This document shows positions 11,820 to 24,900 of a stretch of 64,000 bases of DNA, in pieces (the stretch's first letter is position 1; every line of letters starts with the position of its first letter). Source of the DNA: Promerops cafer. Lineage: Eukaryota > Chordata > Aves > Passeriformes > Nectariniidae. The DNA is taken from assembly GCA_013398275.1 (NCBI GenBank), contig VZSE01005864.1, forward strand, positions 782,372 to 846,371, written 5' to 3'. The translations under genes were made by a program, and so were the position numbers. The notes below the pieces were generated by a model. It made no database searches, was not told the DNA's origin, and saw nothing but the letters and a program-made list of their open reading frames with translations.

Positions 11820-12247
11820 AAATATATGATCCTTGGAGAAGTTTACTGAGCTATAATTCTGGGTGCACTAGGGACCAATGAACTGAAGTAAAGTCAAACA
11901 TGGGCAGGAAGCACAGTGTTTCAATAGCCAGCCCTTCAGGAATTAATTTACTTAGTTTAAATCTTCACTTTCTACCTCACTCCATGCTTTCAGATTTTCC
12001 CTACTGGCACTAGAAGCATGAAAAAGCCTCTAACAGAGTACCAGGATACAACAGTGTCTGTTTACCAGAGATCTGGCCCTGATCCCCCCCGATCCATTTT
12101 GGGCAGGTCCTCATACCAGGGCAGAAATCTTGAATTTAGTCCCTGTGGACATCAGAACTGACCTCTGACTAAACTGGGGGCACATCTCAGGACAGAGCCA
12201 AATGAGAGCAATTCCAGAACACAGTAACTCACAGTTATCCATCTCCC

Positions 12248-12275
12248 AAGGCTGGCCAGTCAAGGTTGGCCAGTC
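12248..12275. repeat. Tandem duplication, two 14-bp units
   Basis: AAGGCTGGCCAGTC at 12248-12261 is followed directly by AAGGTTGGCCAGTC at 12262-12275, with a single C/T difference. It contains two TGGCCA palindromes. Confidence 0.85.
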
Positions 12276-12829
12276 TTTTCTGTTTTAAAGATTGGTTTTT
12301 GATGCTCAAAATTTTACCTGGTATTAACCACTAGGAGACATTTTCCACAATTCATTTCTTTGTCAGGCTGATTTCTTTCTAGAAAACTTTAACCCAAACT
12401 TATTCATCTATCTGTAAGAAAGGTTCTAGGAAATATTTTTCAGTGTTACTGTTCTCATCGTTTAACCTTGTAAAGCACTGATAACATCCTGGTTTGAAAG
12501 CAACAACTAGGAGACTGGCCTACATCATCTGTTTCTCAAGGAATGTTTTATGGAAGTCTCAAAAATCCATCAAATCTTAAAAGCCTTTACAAACTTCACA
12601 CTTGCTTGTGCTCAGCAAAAATTTTGCAGCATTAAACTGCTAAAGTCAGAGCAGGTTTTACAGGGAAGAGGCACCATTTGGGAAGAGTGCACAGAGCCTG
12701 TCTTGCCATGCAGGGGTTCATGAACACCTTTCTACAATATTCTTTCAAATATTTGCTAACTTCTGGGTGCTCAATCTTGCATTCCCAGCAGTGTCCTGTG
12801 AACATCCCCACTTCATGTGCAATTAAATG

Positions 12830-13240
12830 TCATTTACAAAGCAGGTAATGAGTTAAAATAACCATGCCCCTGTTGCTTAGGAGGAAGTATGTCTCTTAGC
12901 TCGTACTAATGGATGGCAGCTATTAGTTACTCCTACATTAAGGTGCATTCATATTGAAATTTTGTACTGTCATTACAATGCATTTGATTAAAATGCAGAA
13001 GAATTACACATTAAATATCATGTGGCTGGATGGAAGCGTAATTTAGCTGAGTCTGCAGATGCAGTCATGCAGGTGTTTCTGTAATTCTGATTCACTTGGT
13101 AAAACTGTTGATGTTCAGTGGCCCTCAAATCACATAACCATCTGTGGTTCAGTTCCTTGTGAAAGGAATTCCATGTGCCTTTTATCAGATATGATCGCTG
13201 GATTCCGAAGCAAAACTTTTGTGAATTAGGCAACATTTAA
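12830..13240. promoter_or_regulatory. AT-rich TAAT-containing block, possible conserved non-coding element
   Basis: Unique, repeat-free DNA with many homeodomain and POU-like cores (TTAAAATAACC, CTATTAGTTA, ATTCATATTGAAAT, GCATTTGATTA). One minus-strand frame of 72 codons crosses it, but its flanks show no splice signals. Conservation cannot be tested here. Confidence 0.25.
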
Positions 13241-14369
13241 ATGTTTTGTGTTTTGGGGGGAGGAGAGGTATTACATACATCAGGTATTTCAGCTTGCATT
13301 TGTTAACCACAGAGCAAGAGGAGGATAAATCCTGGGGTCTTTGTGAGAACCTTGTCTCACTCCTAGGAAGCCTTATGCTCTCTTAATTAAGAAAAATTAA
13401 TATGCAAGTCTGGATTGTGTTTGATTTGAAGTTTGTGAAACTAAACCAAGTTTTGCCTTATGCATCTCCCTAACAAAACATTCAGGTACCTGAAAAGCAC
13501 TGAATGTGAGTTTTTATAGGGAGATTCACACTTTCTGCCTAGACCTTGTATCAATAAATACAGTCTTACCAACTGCAACCATTGCAGCTTTAGTTTTCAC
13601 AAAACACAAGATAATGCAAGGTACTTCCAGTGCAGAGCCAGAGAGCTGAGCCCAGCACCAGGTGGGTCCACAAGTGCCAGCAGATGCTCCTGTGTCCTTA
13701 CAGACCTGCTCATGTCCCATTTCTTTGCTAGACTGAGAACTTCTCCAAGGCAGGAAGCCACACCTGGGAGCAAAAGACGAGGAAATAGGAGCAGATAGGT
13801 GAGGGAAGCAGGGACAGAGCCTACAGGAGCTCGGTTCTGTGCAAGGGCTGTGACTGCAGTGCAACTCACTGCTGACCTTCCCGTGGTGTTTTCCAGCCCA
13901 TAGGTCTTTCCAGGCTGGGAACATCCAGCCCTTCACTCCATTTGGAATCAGGCTGATGTAACTTTTAGAGAATCACAGACTTGACGTCATCAGAACACAG
14001 CGTGAAGCAATCAAGCTAATGTGGAATTTTGTCTAGAAAGTCTTTCAGGGTTGAGCACAGTTTGAAAGAAGACAAACAAGCCAGAATCACAGGTGGTTTC
14101 CTCTTTACTTCAAGGGTCACTGTGTTTACACATTTTGAAAAAGTGACTGAGCTAATTTATAAGACTTTTATTTTTAAGGAAAAATAAAGACCTCACAAGA
14201 ATTTTAGTCCATCAGCAACATATGGAAATGAGAAAAATCTGTCCTCAGTTGATGAAATATTTATTTATCATTGAAATCCCAGACATTTGCATCCAATGTA
14301 AGGGCAAAACAAATCTTATGCGTAACCTCCTAGAGAATTCTGTTAAAAGCAGTTTTGGATACCTGTAAG
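13241..14369. other. Unique DNA with one consensus CRE
   Basis: TGACGTCA occurs at 13982-13989. A 136-codon minus-strand frame at 13526-13936 has biased, Cys/Ser/Ala-rich content and no splice flanks, so it is left out as a gene. Confidence 0.3.
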
Positions 14370-14660
14370 TAATTATGCTATCACATTCTCTAACGGATTT
14401 AATTTGGGCCAAGTAGCAACTACTGTATGTCCAAAAAGATAATGAATTAAAGCAATGCTTTGGCATATCCTCTTTCTGAAATGTTAGCAGCCTCTCAAGT
14501 GACTTGAAAAATGGGCTTCAATAAATGGACAGGAAAATATAAGCAATTAAATTCAATCAATAAAGCTGTCCTTGACCAAAGTCCAAACATTAAAAACAAC
14601 TCCAATTGAATTATGAGAAATCCTTTTCTGATTTTAACTAGATTAGTTTAATCACATGTG
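14370..14660. promoter_or_regulatory. AT-rich block, possible conserved non-coding element
   Basis: Carries closely spaced ATAATGAATTAAAG, CAATTAAATTCAATCAATAAAG and TCCAATTGAATTATG segments and no repeat. This is the composition expected of a homeodomain-bound enhancer, but it is inferred from composition only. Confidence 0.25.
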
Positions 14661-16849
14661 CATTGAAGTTGCGTGCCATTCCTCACTAAGTTTATGGAAA
14701 CAAAAAGCTCCCTACTGTTCCCTGTCCCTCACTTCAGCCCAGCTCTGCGTTCCCTTACAGAAGAGCTTTCTTCTGATGAACAAGGTCACTCACTCAGAGG
14801 AAAATGGCAGAGCAGGGTTCCAGGTGACAGTCCTGGTTTCCAGCCTTCTCTTTTTTTCCTTCACTTCCACAGAACCCCTTGTCCCCATAACTACTCTGTC
14901 CCTTTCTTTCCTTTTGTTGACAAACAGGAACATTTCCAAAATCATGAAAAGCTATTCAAAATGTAAACCTCCCCCCAGTCACAAAGTAACTGGAAGGTTT
15001 TGACACCACCTCCTCTTCCCATTCTCTCTTCAGCTTTTATTCTACTATACTGATATAGCTGAGGATAAATGCACTAACAAAATCAGGGGTGCTCCAAATT
15101 ATGGTAAGAATGTACATACACACAGAGATAAGCAAACCTGACAACAGAAATTCTTTAGAAGTGAAAAAAAAATACAAAAACTCAGAGACTTCTGGAAAAA
15201 ATATTTGTGCAGCAATCAGTTATTTCCAGAACCATTTTGAATAACAGAGTATGTCTAGATTCAAATCCTCCCTGAGAAGTGCAGCTCAGTGAGGGAATTT
15301 GGAGATTTCAAACTCTGTGCTGGAGTACCTCCCTGTTGCCTCAGAGAAAACAGGAGCTCACCTCCTCCCTTCCCCAGGGAGGCAGGAACAGCTGACAAAT
15401 AACTTCACACAAGCCAACCAGCCTTCAGCTGGGAATCACCACATGAGTCTACTCTGCCTTCAGGAGATCCGAACCAGCAACACCTGTAAGCTAAACATTG
15501 CTTGGCTGGTTCTCTGAGCTGACTTGTACAATGAAAGTAATCTCTTATATTCAGAGGGACAATATAATGTGAGGTTATTTTAGATCTGAACTTTCAGCCA
15601 CAAAGCACTTAAGTTATGAAATAGGTGGATCTGGGGAAATAATTCATAAGTAGCCAAGTGTTAGATGAATTTTTACTCTTAAGGGAATTGAGGTTTTTCA
15701 GCAATTCCTTCCAAAATGAAGCTGAATTATGACAAAATTATTTTCCTCAGATAAGGGACAGTGGATCAGAAGCAAAGTCATTTCCTGTCCTATAAGAAGG
15801 GAAGTAAAACATTGCAACCAGAAAGAGGGAGGAAAAGGGTTGGGGGCACTGGGTTTGCTGGATCTGCAGGATGACTCTGGAGACCTTCCTGTGAATGCAT
15901 CCCCACAAATGCTGTATCCAGATCTTTCGTGGACACAGAGCCAAGTGTAACAAAACTTAATATGAAATATTACAACAAGACTAATATCACAAACAAATGC
16001 CTGGTGCTGCAGTTCTGAGAATAGGAAAACTCACACTGATGAAGTCTCCTACAGACTTCATCTTGACCACATTGGCTGATATTTCAGTAACGTGTCAGGA
16101 GATCAAGCCGAGTAGAAAGATACCTTAAAAAAGCAACTCCCTCCCTGCTGACAGCAGAACCTCTGCCTTGGACAATTTCTAGCTGTTTGCACATGTACTG
16201 GGAAGCCCAAGGAGCTTGTATTCCCTTAGCAACCAAAGTTGGCACCTGTGGTATTTGTTTTCAGCGACTGACACCAAGAGTTTGAACTTACATCTGTTTT
16301 ACTGAATTATGGTAAAACAGTCTTACTAACTGCAAAAAGCAGCTCTCATTTGGACAATGCCATTCAGATCCTTTACAGCTTGTCCTGCCTGTAATTTCAT
16401 TTCACATCCCACCCAGAAATTACAGGAAACTGCATAGCACAAGAACATGACAAGTCTTGTGCAGGCTGGGTCTTGACAGCTTGACCTATTCCCAGCTTTA
16501 AAACTTGCCTATGTCGAAGTTTTCCTAACATCTTTTATAGTTTGTTCATAAAGGATTGTCCACGTGGTGCCTTATCACAAACTGTGGAATGAGTCCAGGA
16601 GATGGCAACAACATGAACTGCTGTGGGGGATAACAAGGACTCTGTTATGACTGGGAACGTTTGCAGTACTATAAATAACTCTATCAATATTGTGATAATG
16701 GCACTTTAAAGAGGTCTATTTTACAAGTGTTGAATGTAAGAGAGACCACAGCTGTGCTCATTAATTCTGAAGTATGCTCCTCTCTACGTACAATTTGCAG
16801 GTGTAACAATAGGAGTGTTGACTCAGTGCAGGTCTAGCTAATGTTTGGA
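14661..16849. other. Unique DNA with one short hairpin
   Basis: A perfect 10-bp inverted repeat (GATGAAGTCT / AGACTTCATC, 5-base loop) lies at 16038-16062. No gene or mobile element is recognised. Confidence 0.35.
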
Positions 16850-17110
16850 TTAAAAAAAAGGTCACAGTAGCATGATTAGTTCTTAACGAGTCTTTATTGT
16901 ATTTGGCAGAGGGAAGGCAAATGATGATAGTTTAATTGAAAACAATAAAAGTAAAATGGAACTTTGTTACAGAATTTAGCTATACGTAAATAGCTTCTCC
17001 CCCCCAAAGAGCAAGTACCGTAATTGACAGCAGTAGATCTTTTGATAATTAATTGCAGTAAATTATCACTTGGCACAAAGAAGGCATAATTCTAATTAAT
17101 TTGCAACCTT
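16850..17110. promoter_or_regulatory. AT-rich TAATTA-rich block, possible conserved non-coding element
   Basis: Contains GATGATAGTTTAATTG, TTGATAATTAATTGCAG and ATTCTAATTAATTTGC, that is, repeated full TAATTA homeodomain sites within 260 bases. No open frame has splice flanks. Confidence 0.3.
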
Positions 17111-17856
17111 TCCAGCATAACACTGAATTGAAAATGGCACTGCTGTAATTTTTTTGAAGCTAATATAGAACTGGAGTACAAACAACATTGTGATGCTTTC
17201 TTGTGTTTCCCTTGTTTGGGGCTGATCCGGGGTGATTCGGTCTTCTCCACACAATTGCTGTACCTCGCAGGGGTGACCCAAATGGGCAGGAGTTTCCTGC
17301 ACAGTCAGGATTAATCTGCCACAGCATGGGATAATATAATTATGTACAGAGATCCAGGCAGAGAATGGGTTCAGCTGGGGCTCATCTGGGACATCAGAGC
17401 CTTGATCTGAGGACAGTCAGGGCTGCAAAGTGTCCCTTTCACTGTCCTTTAAATCTAGGCTTGGTTCAAAATGAAAGTTTGTGGTAATGTGGACAGGCCA
17501 GACTGTTTAAGCAAAGTTCAGAGCTGCAATGTCTGTCAAATCCATCAGTTAACTTACAAGTGAATTTTTTTACCTCTGGGAACACAAATCCCCCTTGGCA
17601 ACTGCAGGGCCGAGCTACATGGCAAGTCCTCTTGAGGAGGTGTGATGGAAGGAGGTCTGTGCAGGCAGCCAGCTCACAGCACTGGCAGCTTTTAACTCCT
17701 AGGACTGCCAGGATGCAGTGGCCAACAAATCCGTCTTAAGCAGGATGCTCGGTGAGTGCTTATGGATGAGGTGCTGTTCCTCTCTTATCATAACCAGAGT
17801 TTACAGTGAAGCTCCCCAGCTAATGATTTGTTAATGACATTAAGATCTGGGCCCCA
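17111..17856. other. Unique DNA, no gene recognised
   Basis: A good donor-like gtgagt occurs at about 17752 but has no matching acceptor within exon range. Nothing else was seen. Confidence 0.3.
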
Positions 17857-18026
17857 ATCTGTGACTTTGCAAACAGCCCACAACTCTTCTGTGCCTCAAA
17901 ACTTTTCAGTGTCCCTGGGAGATAATATTTACCTCCTGTACATCAGTGTTGTGAGAATAAATTAACTTTGGGAGAGTATGTTGAGCTCCTTGGAAAACAG
18001 TTACTAAATAAGTGCAAGTATTATCA
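17857..18026 (+). mobile_element. MIR-type SINE fragment
   Basis: Follows the 3' half of a MIR/CORE-SINE in order: TCTGTGACTTTGC, TTCTGTGCCTCAAA, GGGAGATAATATTTACCTCCTG, GTTGTGAGAATAAATTAA, TGAGCTCCTTGGAAA and a terminal AGTGCAAGTATTATCA. Plus orientation. It is heavily diverged, as expected of an amniote-age insertion in a bird. Confidence 0.75.
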
Positions 18027-18099
18027 TATATTAAATCAGATCAGCTATTAAAAACAAGAACAAGTCCTCAGATCTGTAGTCTTCGCTACATCAGTTTCT

Positions 18100-18700
18100 C
18101 CCTCCTTTGCTGATTACTGTTAGCCTTGATAATAATGAACTCAAAGATGATATTAACAGCCTAACCTATACTATGATTTAATCTTGATTGCCACAGATCA
18201 AGGTTTGATTTAATTGCTCTAGAATTAATTAGGAAGAGAAACAAGTTATAAAAAAGAATTTTCTCTCTAAATAAAGAAACTGTTTACATTCAATTGGAGT
18301 TCATGTTGGAACAAATCATTAAGCTATAAAAGATTACATCTGGGCTAGAATTAAAGTCAAGCCGATTCATTAACCCAAATGGTAGTCCAGAGATTACTAA
18401 CATGGTATTTGGTGATCAAAGGATCAAGGATACATGACCAGATGACCCTAATTGAAGCAGTCTCCACTGAATTTTGTAAATGAACTTGAAAGTACTAAGA
18501 AGATAGTCATGTCAATGTGGAGAATAAATTTATCCTGGTAGCCTTACTTTATGTATAAAGAAAAGATAATGGCAATATGGCAATACTTTATGAAGTACAT
18601 AAAGCAAGAATATTTTCCTTGAGTTATGGAGGAACCTTATCCAAATTGTTTATAGTTGTCTGTTGGAGCTTTTGAAATAAAGGGAATTTACAGTCAAAAA
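18100..18700. promoter_or_regulatory. Long AT-rich block, possible conserved non-coding element
   Basis: About 600 bases of unique AT-rich DNA with TAAT and ATTA cores, a TTGATCAAAGGATCAAGG segment resembling paired TCF/LEF sites near 18411, and no repeats. Enhancer identity is an inference from composition. Confidence 0.25.
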
Positions 18701-20004
18701 CTTCGTTGCTATTGCCCTGTCAATGACCTCATCACACCTGACCTACAGGGAGTATCTTCTGCTGGGTTAGCCCATAAATCAGCCTGCAGGCAAGGCCTTT
18801 CCCTCAAAAGCTGAATTAGGTATGATAGTTTTATTGTGTGAGCTACTGTTCACCAGGGACTGAATAGAATCTGCTGCCCGTATTTCACTCCGGAGTGCAG
18901 AATGGATGAACTCCAGCCTTGGTCCCAATGGGGAGAGTCCAAGTCTGTGCCTCACTGAACCCCTGAACCTACAGACTCTCAACTCATCATTGGGAAGAGC
19001 TGCAGATGCTTTGTTAAGGTAATGCTTGAAAGTATAAGCTCCGTTTTTTCCAAGTTTTAAATAAGAAAGATTCGCTTAAATGCTGGAAAATAAAAGAAGT
19101 GTGAAAACAGGCTTCTTTTAAAAGCCTGGTATAGACATTAGTGAAATCCTACGTATCCCTCTGTGGATAATCAAGAGTCACTGAGCATAGGAACTTCCTG
19201 AAGAGGGAGACTCTGATTCTTGGTAGAAAGGGGAGGAATTGGATGTGATAACTAGTGATGGATAAATTTCAAAAGGTTCAGAGCTTGTGCTTGTTTTGGA
19301 TAACCATCCAGGAGCTTTGATGCATATCCAAAGCTTATTGGTACCTCCTGTGCCCGTAAATATTGGAATGGAAATCTTGCAAGAACAGGCTCTCTCAAGA
19401 GGTTTTTTCTCTTTTGGTATTTTGGGCAAGTATTTTCTTGTCACACTGTAGATGCAACAAAAATAGTAATGACAAGACATAAGACCTGTTCTTTAAGAGT
19501 ACTTCATCAAGTCTAAATCAGGAATAAATATAAAAGCTTCTCTTAAAATGCTTTCCACATCTCCAGACCTTCTTGTGGTTAAGAGGGACAAACTTTTAAA
19601 GTAAATGGGGAGAAATACGTCTCAGTTCTTTCTGAAGCTTAAAACTGTGCTACAGACCTTTTGAGTTGGGTTCTTCTGTCATTTAATCCACTTTAGTACA
19701 ATTGCTTTTATGTATAACATACAAAATAACAATGCTGCAGAGATTTTTGGATAAATGAGATGTAGATCAAGGTAGCAGGAATACTGGCATCTTCTGAAAT
19801 GCTGTTTGTGTGTATGGCCATTAAATGAAATAAACCCTACCTTTCAAAGGCCAGGCTTTCCATGAAATCTCATGAATGTTTGAGAAAGTTTTTATGTGTG
19901 TTATGTACCATGTACATTTCCCTAGTTCTCCACAGGCACAAAGTAGATTATAGCTGCTGAACTCTTTCAATTGGTTTTGTAGAGGAGTGTTTTTGGTTTA
20001 CCCA
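18701..20004. other. Unique DNA, no gene recognised
   Basis: No exon, repeat family or RNA gene recognised. Confidence 0.3.
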
Positions 20005-20078
20005 CTAAAAATATAGTTGTAACTAAAATATATATAATATATAAAATGTAGTATAACTAAAATATAGTTATACAGAAT
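20005..20078. repeat. AT-rich duplication with a 9-bp hairpin
   Basis: The phrase AACTAAAATATA occurs twice within an (AT)n-like tract. At 20051-20073 the arms GTATAACTA and TAGTTATAC form a perfect 9-bp stem with a 5-base loop. Confidence 0.7.
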
Positions 20079-21884
20079 AAAATTTCCTTGGATGATAGAG
20101 TGGGCTCCTGAAGCTGGTACAGGGGCCTGGCCTCTCTCTCAGGCTAGAGTGACAGAAAGTGGGCACCCTTCCAAGAGCTCTTTCCAGGACTGGCTGGAGA
20201 TGAATCAGTAAGGTCACTTAGGTTTGTTTTTGGAAATGTGACCAAACTCCTGAAGCCAGGGCTGACCTTCCTATACATTTGTTGTACTATTGGCAAACAG
20301 TTAAAGTCTACATGATTTCTGAAACACCAGCTTAAGCAGAGGAGAGTTTCCTGCGGCTGAGTAACCTTGGACGGCACCTAAACCTGAGGCTTAGGCCTGG
20401 TGCCAAGGAAGGGGGCACAACTAAGCACAAAACCTGCTTTGTAAAAGTATGTAGTGTTTCAGAGAAAGTTCAGTAAAACAGGTCTGTTGATTAGGCCCAC
20501 CACTGTTTCAGGTACAGGTGTTATTTGCAGGGTTGGAGGGGAAGACGTGCCCTCTGCCCTGCCTCTCAGAGAAAGGATAAAACCAGTAACCTTTTCACTG
20601 TGGTAGCACAGGCTGGTGGAAGAGGCTGAAAGAGAAGATTCTCCCCCATGGTGGCTGGGGGAAAGGAATTTGGTTCCTCCAGATAAGAGTTGCAGGGGCA
20701 GATGCCACAGGTGAAATGCTGCTACTCCTTTTTCCTAAAGACCAGTATGAAATAATGATGGGGAGAGTTGACGGCTGAAAGGCTTAAAAATAATGGTTAA
20801 TCTTTTGACCAGCTCACTTATGGAACCATAAGCATCAAGAGCACTTTAAGTGAGTCACAGCAGCACATGGCAATTAGGATGGAAGCAAAACCTGGGGAGT
20901 GACTTCCTTTGAAGACCATGCTGGTCACAACCAAATAGATTTCTTTTCACAACAGAATAAAAACCCCTTGTGTCTTTTATGAGTTGAGCTTTGAAGAGCT
21001 CTGAGAAGAACCCCAGCAGGTGGGGTTCATTGCTGAGCAGAAGCTGAGTTGTAAGATGAGAATTTGTGGTTCCTCAGTGCTGGGAAAGAGGCCAAAGCCC
21101 TTTGGAACCCACAGCTAACAACTCTTAACCTGTAGTCCTGCATAATCCCTACATGGACACAGTATCGTGTAACCATTGGTTAGTTATTCTGAATGTTTGT
21201 TAAGAAGCTGTAGCCTGCTATTTCCATCTACCTCACAGGCTGAAGTCGCTGTGTGTCTGAGCCAGCGGACCTGGCCCTGCTCCTCTCCCATGGCAGCCAG
21301 TGACCTAATCCAGCTCCAAGTCCATGGGAGAGTCTCTGTTGACTCCAGCAGAATCTGGCCAGGGTTTTGGGGAGCTGGCGAAGCACATGGAGAGCAGCAC
21401 ACTGGGCTCTCCCAATGAGCACTGCAGCTCCTGTGTGCTGAGGGAGATGCTGTATGCCCAGGGAGCACAGTTTGGCCCCTTCATAGTAGCAACATCTAAA
21501 CATGGGATGGCAAGTAAATAAACCCATACGAACCCAGCCAACGCACACAGCAAAAATTACCATCCTGTTCAGGAAGCAACAAATCAGGTCGCACATCGTT
21601 GTCAGAGCTATTTAAATTGTCATTGGCCGTGTCACCCTTTCTTTTTTTAGCTGCCTCAGTAAGCCACATTTTGGCACCTTTGTACTTGGATATATCTTCA
21701 GTAGTGCACATGAAATCTAATGTGTTAGTAACTTGGGGAATAAATTTGCATCCAACACTCCATTATTTTTATCTTGTTTTTCTCTTTAACCAAGTCACAA
21801 AAAGTCTACACTTCAATCTCCAAGTATTCCAGAACGGTACAGCAGAATTAGGCAAATTAATTACATATTGACATAACAGCACTA
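20079..21884. other. Unique DNA, no gene recognised
   Basis: Overlapping frames at 21176-21600 on both strands shadow each other and lack a convincing exon structure. AGGGCAGAGGGCAC on the minus strand near 20551 is a partial CTCF core only. Confidence 0.3.
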
Positions 21885-21965
21885 AGAATAGAGATCTCTA
21901 CAGAGCTTTGCAAAAAGAGGCTTTTCTACAGATGGAAAAACTTAGACACAGAGTTAAAGTTAGTT
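21885..21965 (-). mobile_element. MIR-type SINE fragment
   Basis: ACAGATGGAAAAACTTAGACACAG followed by AGTTAAAG is the reverse complement of the MIR core in which CTCTGTGCCTCAGTTTCC is followed by the ATCTGT segment. Short and diverged. Confidence 0.55.
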
Positions 21966-24900
21966 CTGTAAAAAACCCCCACAAGATGAAAACAAGTAGT
22001 TCAAGTGTCTGCTCATGTAATCAGGCTTGGTTCCTTGGTTGTTTTTTTTCCCCAGTGATGGCTTTTGGCTGCCCCAGAATTGTCAAGTAGACGCTGGAAA
22101 CTGGTGGGGAAGTGAGAAGATAAACTTTGCACAGGGTTTCAGGCATTCAAGGGATAAGACTGGCTGAGGTGCTTAAATACCAGATCTAACCAATATCCAA
22201 CTGAGGCCTCTAATGGAATCAAGGTAGCAGCTCATCACTGGGAAGGGTTTGGTTTGCTGCCATCCAAGAACAGGCACAGAGCAGAAGACCACCCTTGTCC
22301 TCACAACGCCCCCACCCAGAGGCAGATCAATGAACAGAGATGAACGGAGCCAAACTGACACATAATATTTGTTAATGGATAGATTCTAGATTTGCATGAG
22401 TGGGTCTATTCCTTATTTCGTCTTCCCCTGAGGCAGCCCCCCTTTCCATGTACTGTCAGAAAGCAGAGACAGAAAGTGGGGTGAGCTGTTCACTGCCATT
22501 CTCACATTCTGTGCTAAATTATACTTCCCTATTTTAGGTAATAAATGGGCAATAGGAATGCAGTTTGGTGTTTCTGACCTGTTGGGTGTGCTGGAGTTCC
22601 TCTGGCAAAGGGACAGGTAATGTACCCACCAACTAATGCAGGGCATCCAGTGAGAGCTCTTGTGTTTCTTAAAAAAATAATCCTATTAGTAATCATACAG
22701 CTAGCAGAGTCAGACTTTGAAATCATTCCATGCCTACAAGGAGCAGGTCTGTAGAGGTGCTCTACAGGTCTAACAGGTCTGTGGAGCAGGATGGGTCAGT
22801 CCCAGTGCCTCTTCATTTTGGGGCCTCTAGAGGAGCTGTGGTGGGGTTTTGTGAGGTGTGGGTCCCAACACCACATTTCACACCAGCCACTGACAGCTGC
22901 AAAATGCTGCCTGGGTCTCTCAATGCAAGCCAGTGCACAGCTGGGCAGTATTCCTTACATTTTTCTCAAAAAAATCTGAAGTATCTTGGGAGACGAATCT
23001 GCATGTTATGCAGGAGGAGAAACAGGGGGCTGCCCTGCCTGCCCTCAGAGCAGCCACCTTCCACACACAGCCACCCTGTCTCGGCAGGGCTGGTGGCAGG
23101 GGACTATCTCTGCTCCTGCCAAAATGTGAAGCTGGGCAAAGAACCTTTGCCTTGAGAAAGCCAATGATGGCTGATCTCAGCCAGCTGTCTGGTGACTTCT
23201 TTATTTCTCAAGGCATGGTGTTTCCAGGTGTGATAAGTAATCAACCCGTTTCCTGAAGGCAGCTGAAGGTTGGGAGTGTTAGTAATGAAAGTCCAGACTC
23301 AGTTTTACAGCTGCAGTATTTTAGACAATGTTAGTAACACAGTCTGAGGGAACTCTGTAGCTGAGAGAGATGGAAGACTTTTCTGTGTCTAAAGTGAGAT
23401 GTGTACCACATATACAGTGACTGCAGCTGATTTTAGAGATTTTCTAAAATATATGAGTTGTATACTCTCAAATATTCAGAATTTATTTTTAGTCAACTTT
23501 TTGAAACTTCAGTATATATTTTATGAGAATTTTGCTACTTGGCCTCCAAAGCTGCTGGGGAAGATGTGCATAGTCCTAAAGGACAGAGGAATATGAGCTA
23601 CCCTGGAACTGCAAAAATGATGTTTTAAGGTATCTTAATTGGAAATGCTAAAAGAATAATATGAGTTGTAAGGAACCTGAAAAATCAACCCATGTATTTT
23701 AGCGCCTGCAGGAGCTTTTAAACCCCACACCTAAAATTCCTGGCCTTGATTACAGATACCTGATGAGTTAATGTATTCAATCTTTGGTCAAAAGGTCACT
23801 CCACTGAATTCCAAAACATGTGTAATTTTTTTTTTAATACACATGGAATATTACCGTAGTTGTTACTCTGCTCTTCTGAATAGCATCAATTGTAATGCTG
23901 TAACAATCTGTGGGAGTGAGGTTTTGCAGCTGGCTGCCTGGTTTGACCTCCTTGGAGCTCCAGGCCTGCAGTAGAGCCAAGTCCAGGCTCTGACGCTGGC
24001 GCAGGAAGATACCCAGACTGAGCCATCAGAGATGGTGCAACTCGGTGTGACAGACAGTAATAGGTGTCTGCAGCCAAAATGAGGTGTCAAAAACAATAAT
24101 TGGGATAAAAAAGCACCTGTTCCAAACTGATAGCTTGAGTTGGATACGGTGAGATAATGCCAGGTGATTGCATTGTACCCCAAGGAAGCAATCCTGTGAT
24201 GATAAAGATGGATTCCTCACTGGAAGTGCCCCTCTCTTCCTTGACTGCCAAAGCAGCTGAACACCTGTTTCAGGGTTGACATCTAGATGTTAGGCAGTAA
24301 AATGCAACGGAGGAGAATCCACCCTTCATGCCCAGATGAAACATGCTGCCTTTGTACATGGAATGTACATTTGATGCAAGACCTTAACAGAGATCTACAA
24401 ACAAGGTTAAAGCACAGACCAGTAATTACAAAGATCACAACTCCTAGGATCTGGATGCTGCCCCTCTCACACCCCGAGCCTCTGAATCTTGGAAAAGGAA
24501 CCTTGGGCGGGATTTTTCAGGGTGTTTAAGTGTGAAATAGTGTCAGTTTCAAGTGATTCGTCCAGCTTGCTGTCAATCATTTAAGCATCTAAATGGTGCT
24601 GGGATTCTTGCTCTTAAAACTCTGTCTCCACTTCCCTGTTTTCAGCACAGGGATAGCCTCTACCTGCCAGGCAGGATTACTGTCCCCAGCACTTTGAGGT
24701 CTTTGGGTGGCTGATGCTGCTGGTAAAAAGTGCAGGCTGGTCATGAATTTCAGATTGTCTTGCACGTGGTGCAGTGCAGACAGCACAGCCCCCGGGCCCC
24801 GCTGCGCCGAGCACCGCCACCACCAACCTCAGACTGTGGCGACAAAATTCGTAGCACCAACTGGTCTGTGAGATCAGCTGCTCCCTTCCTCCTGGCTTCT

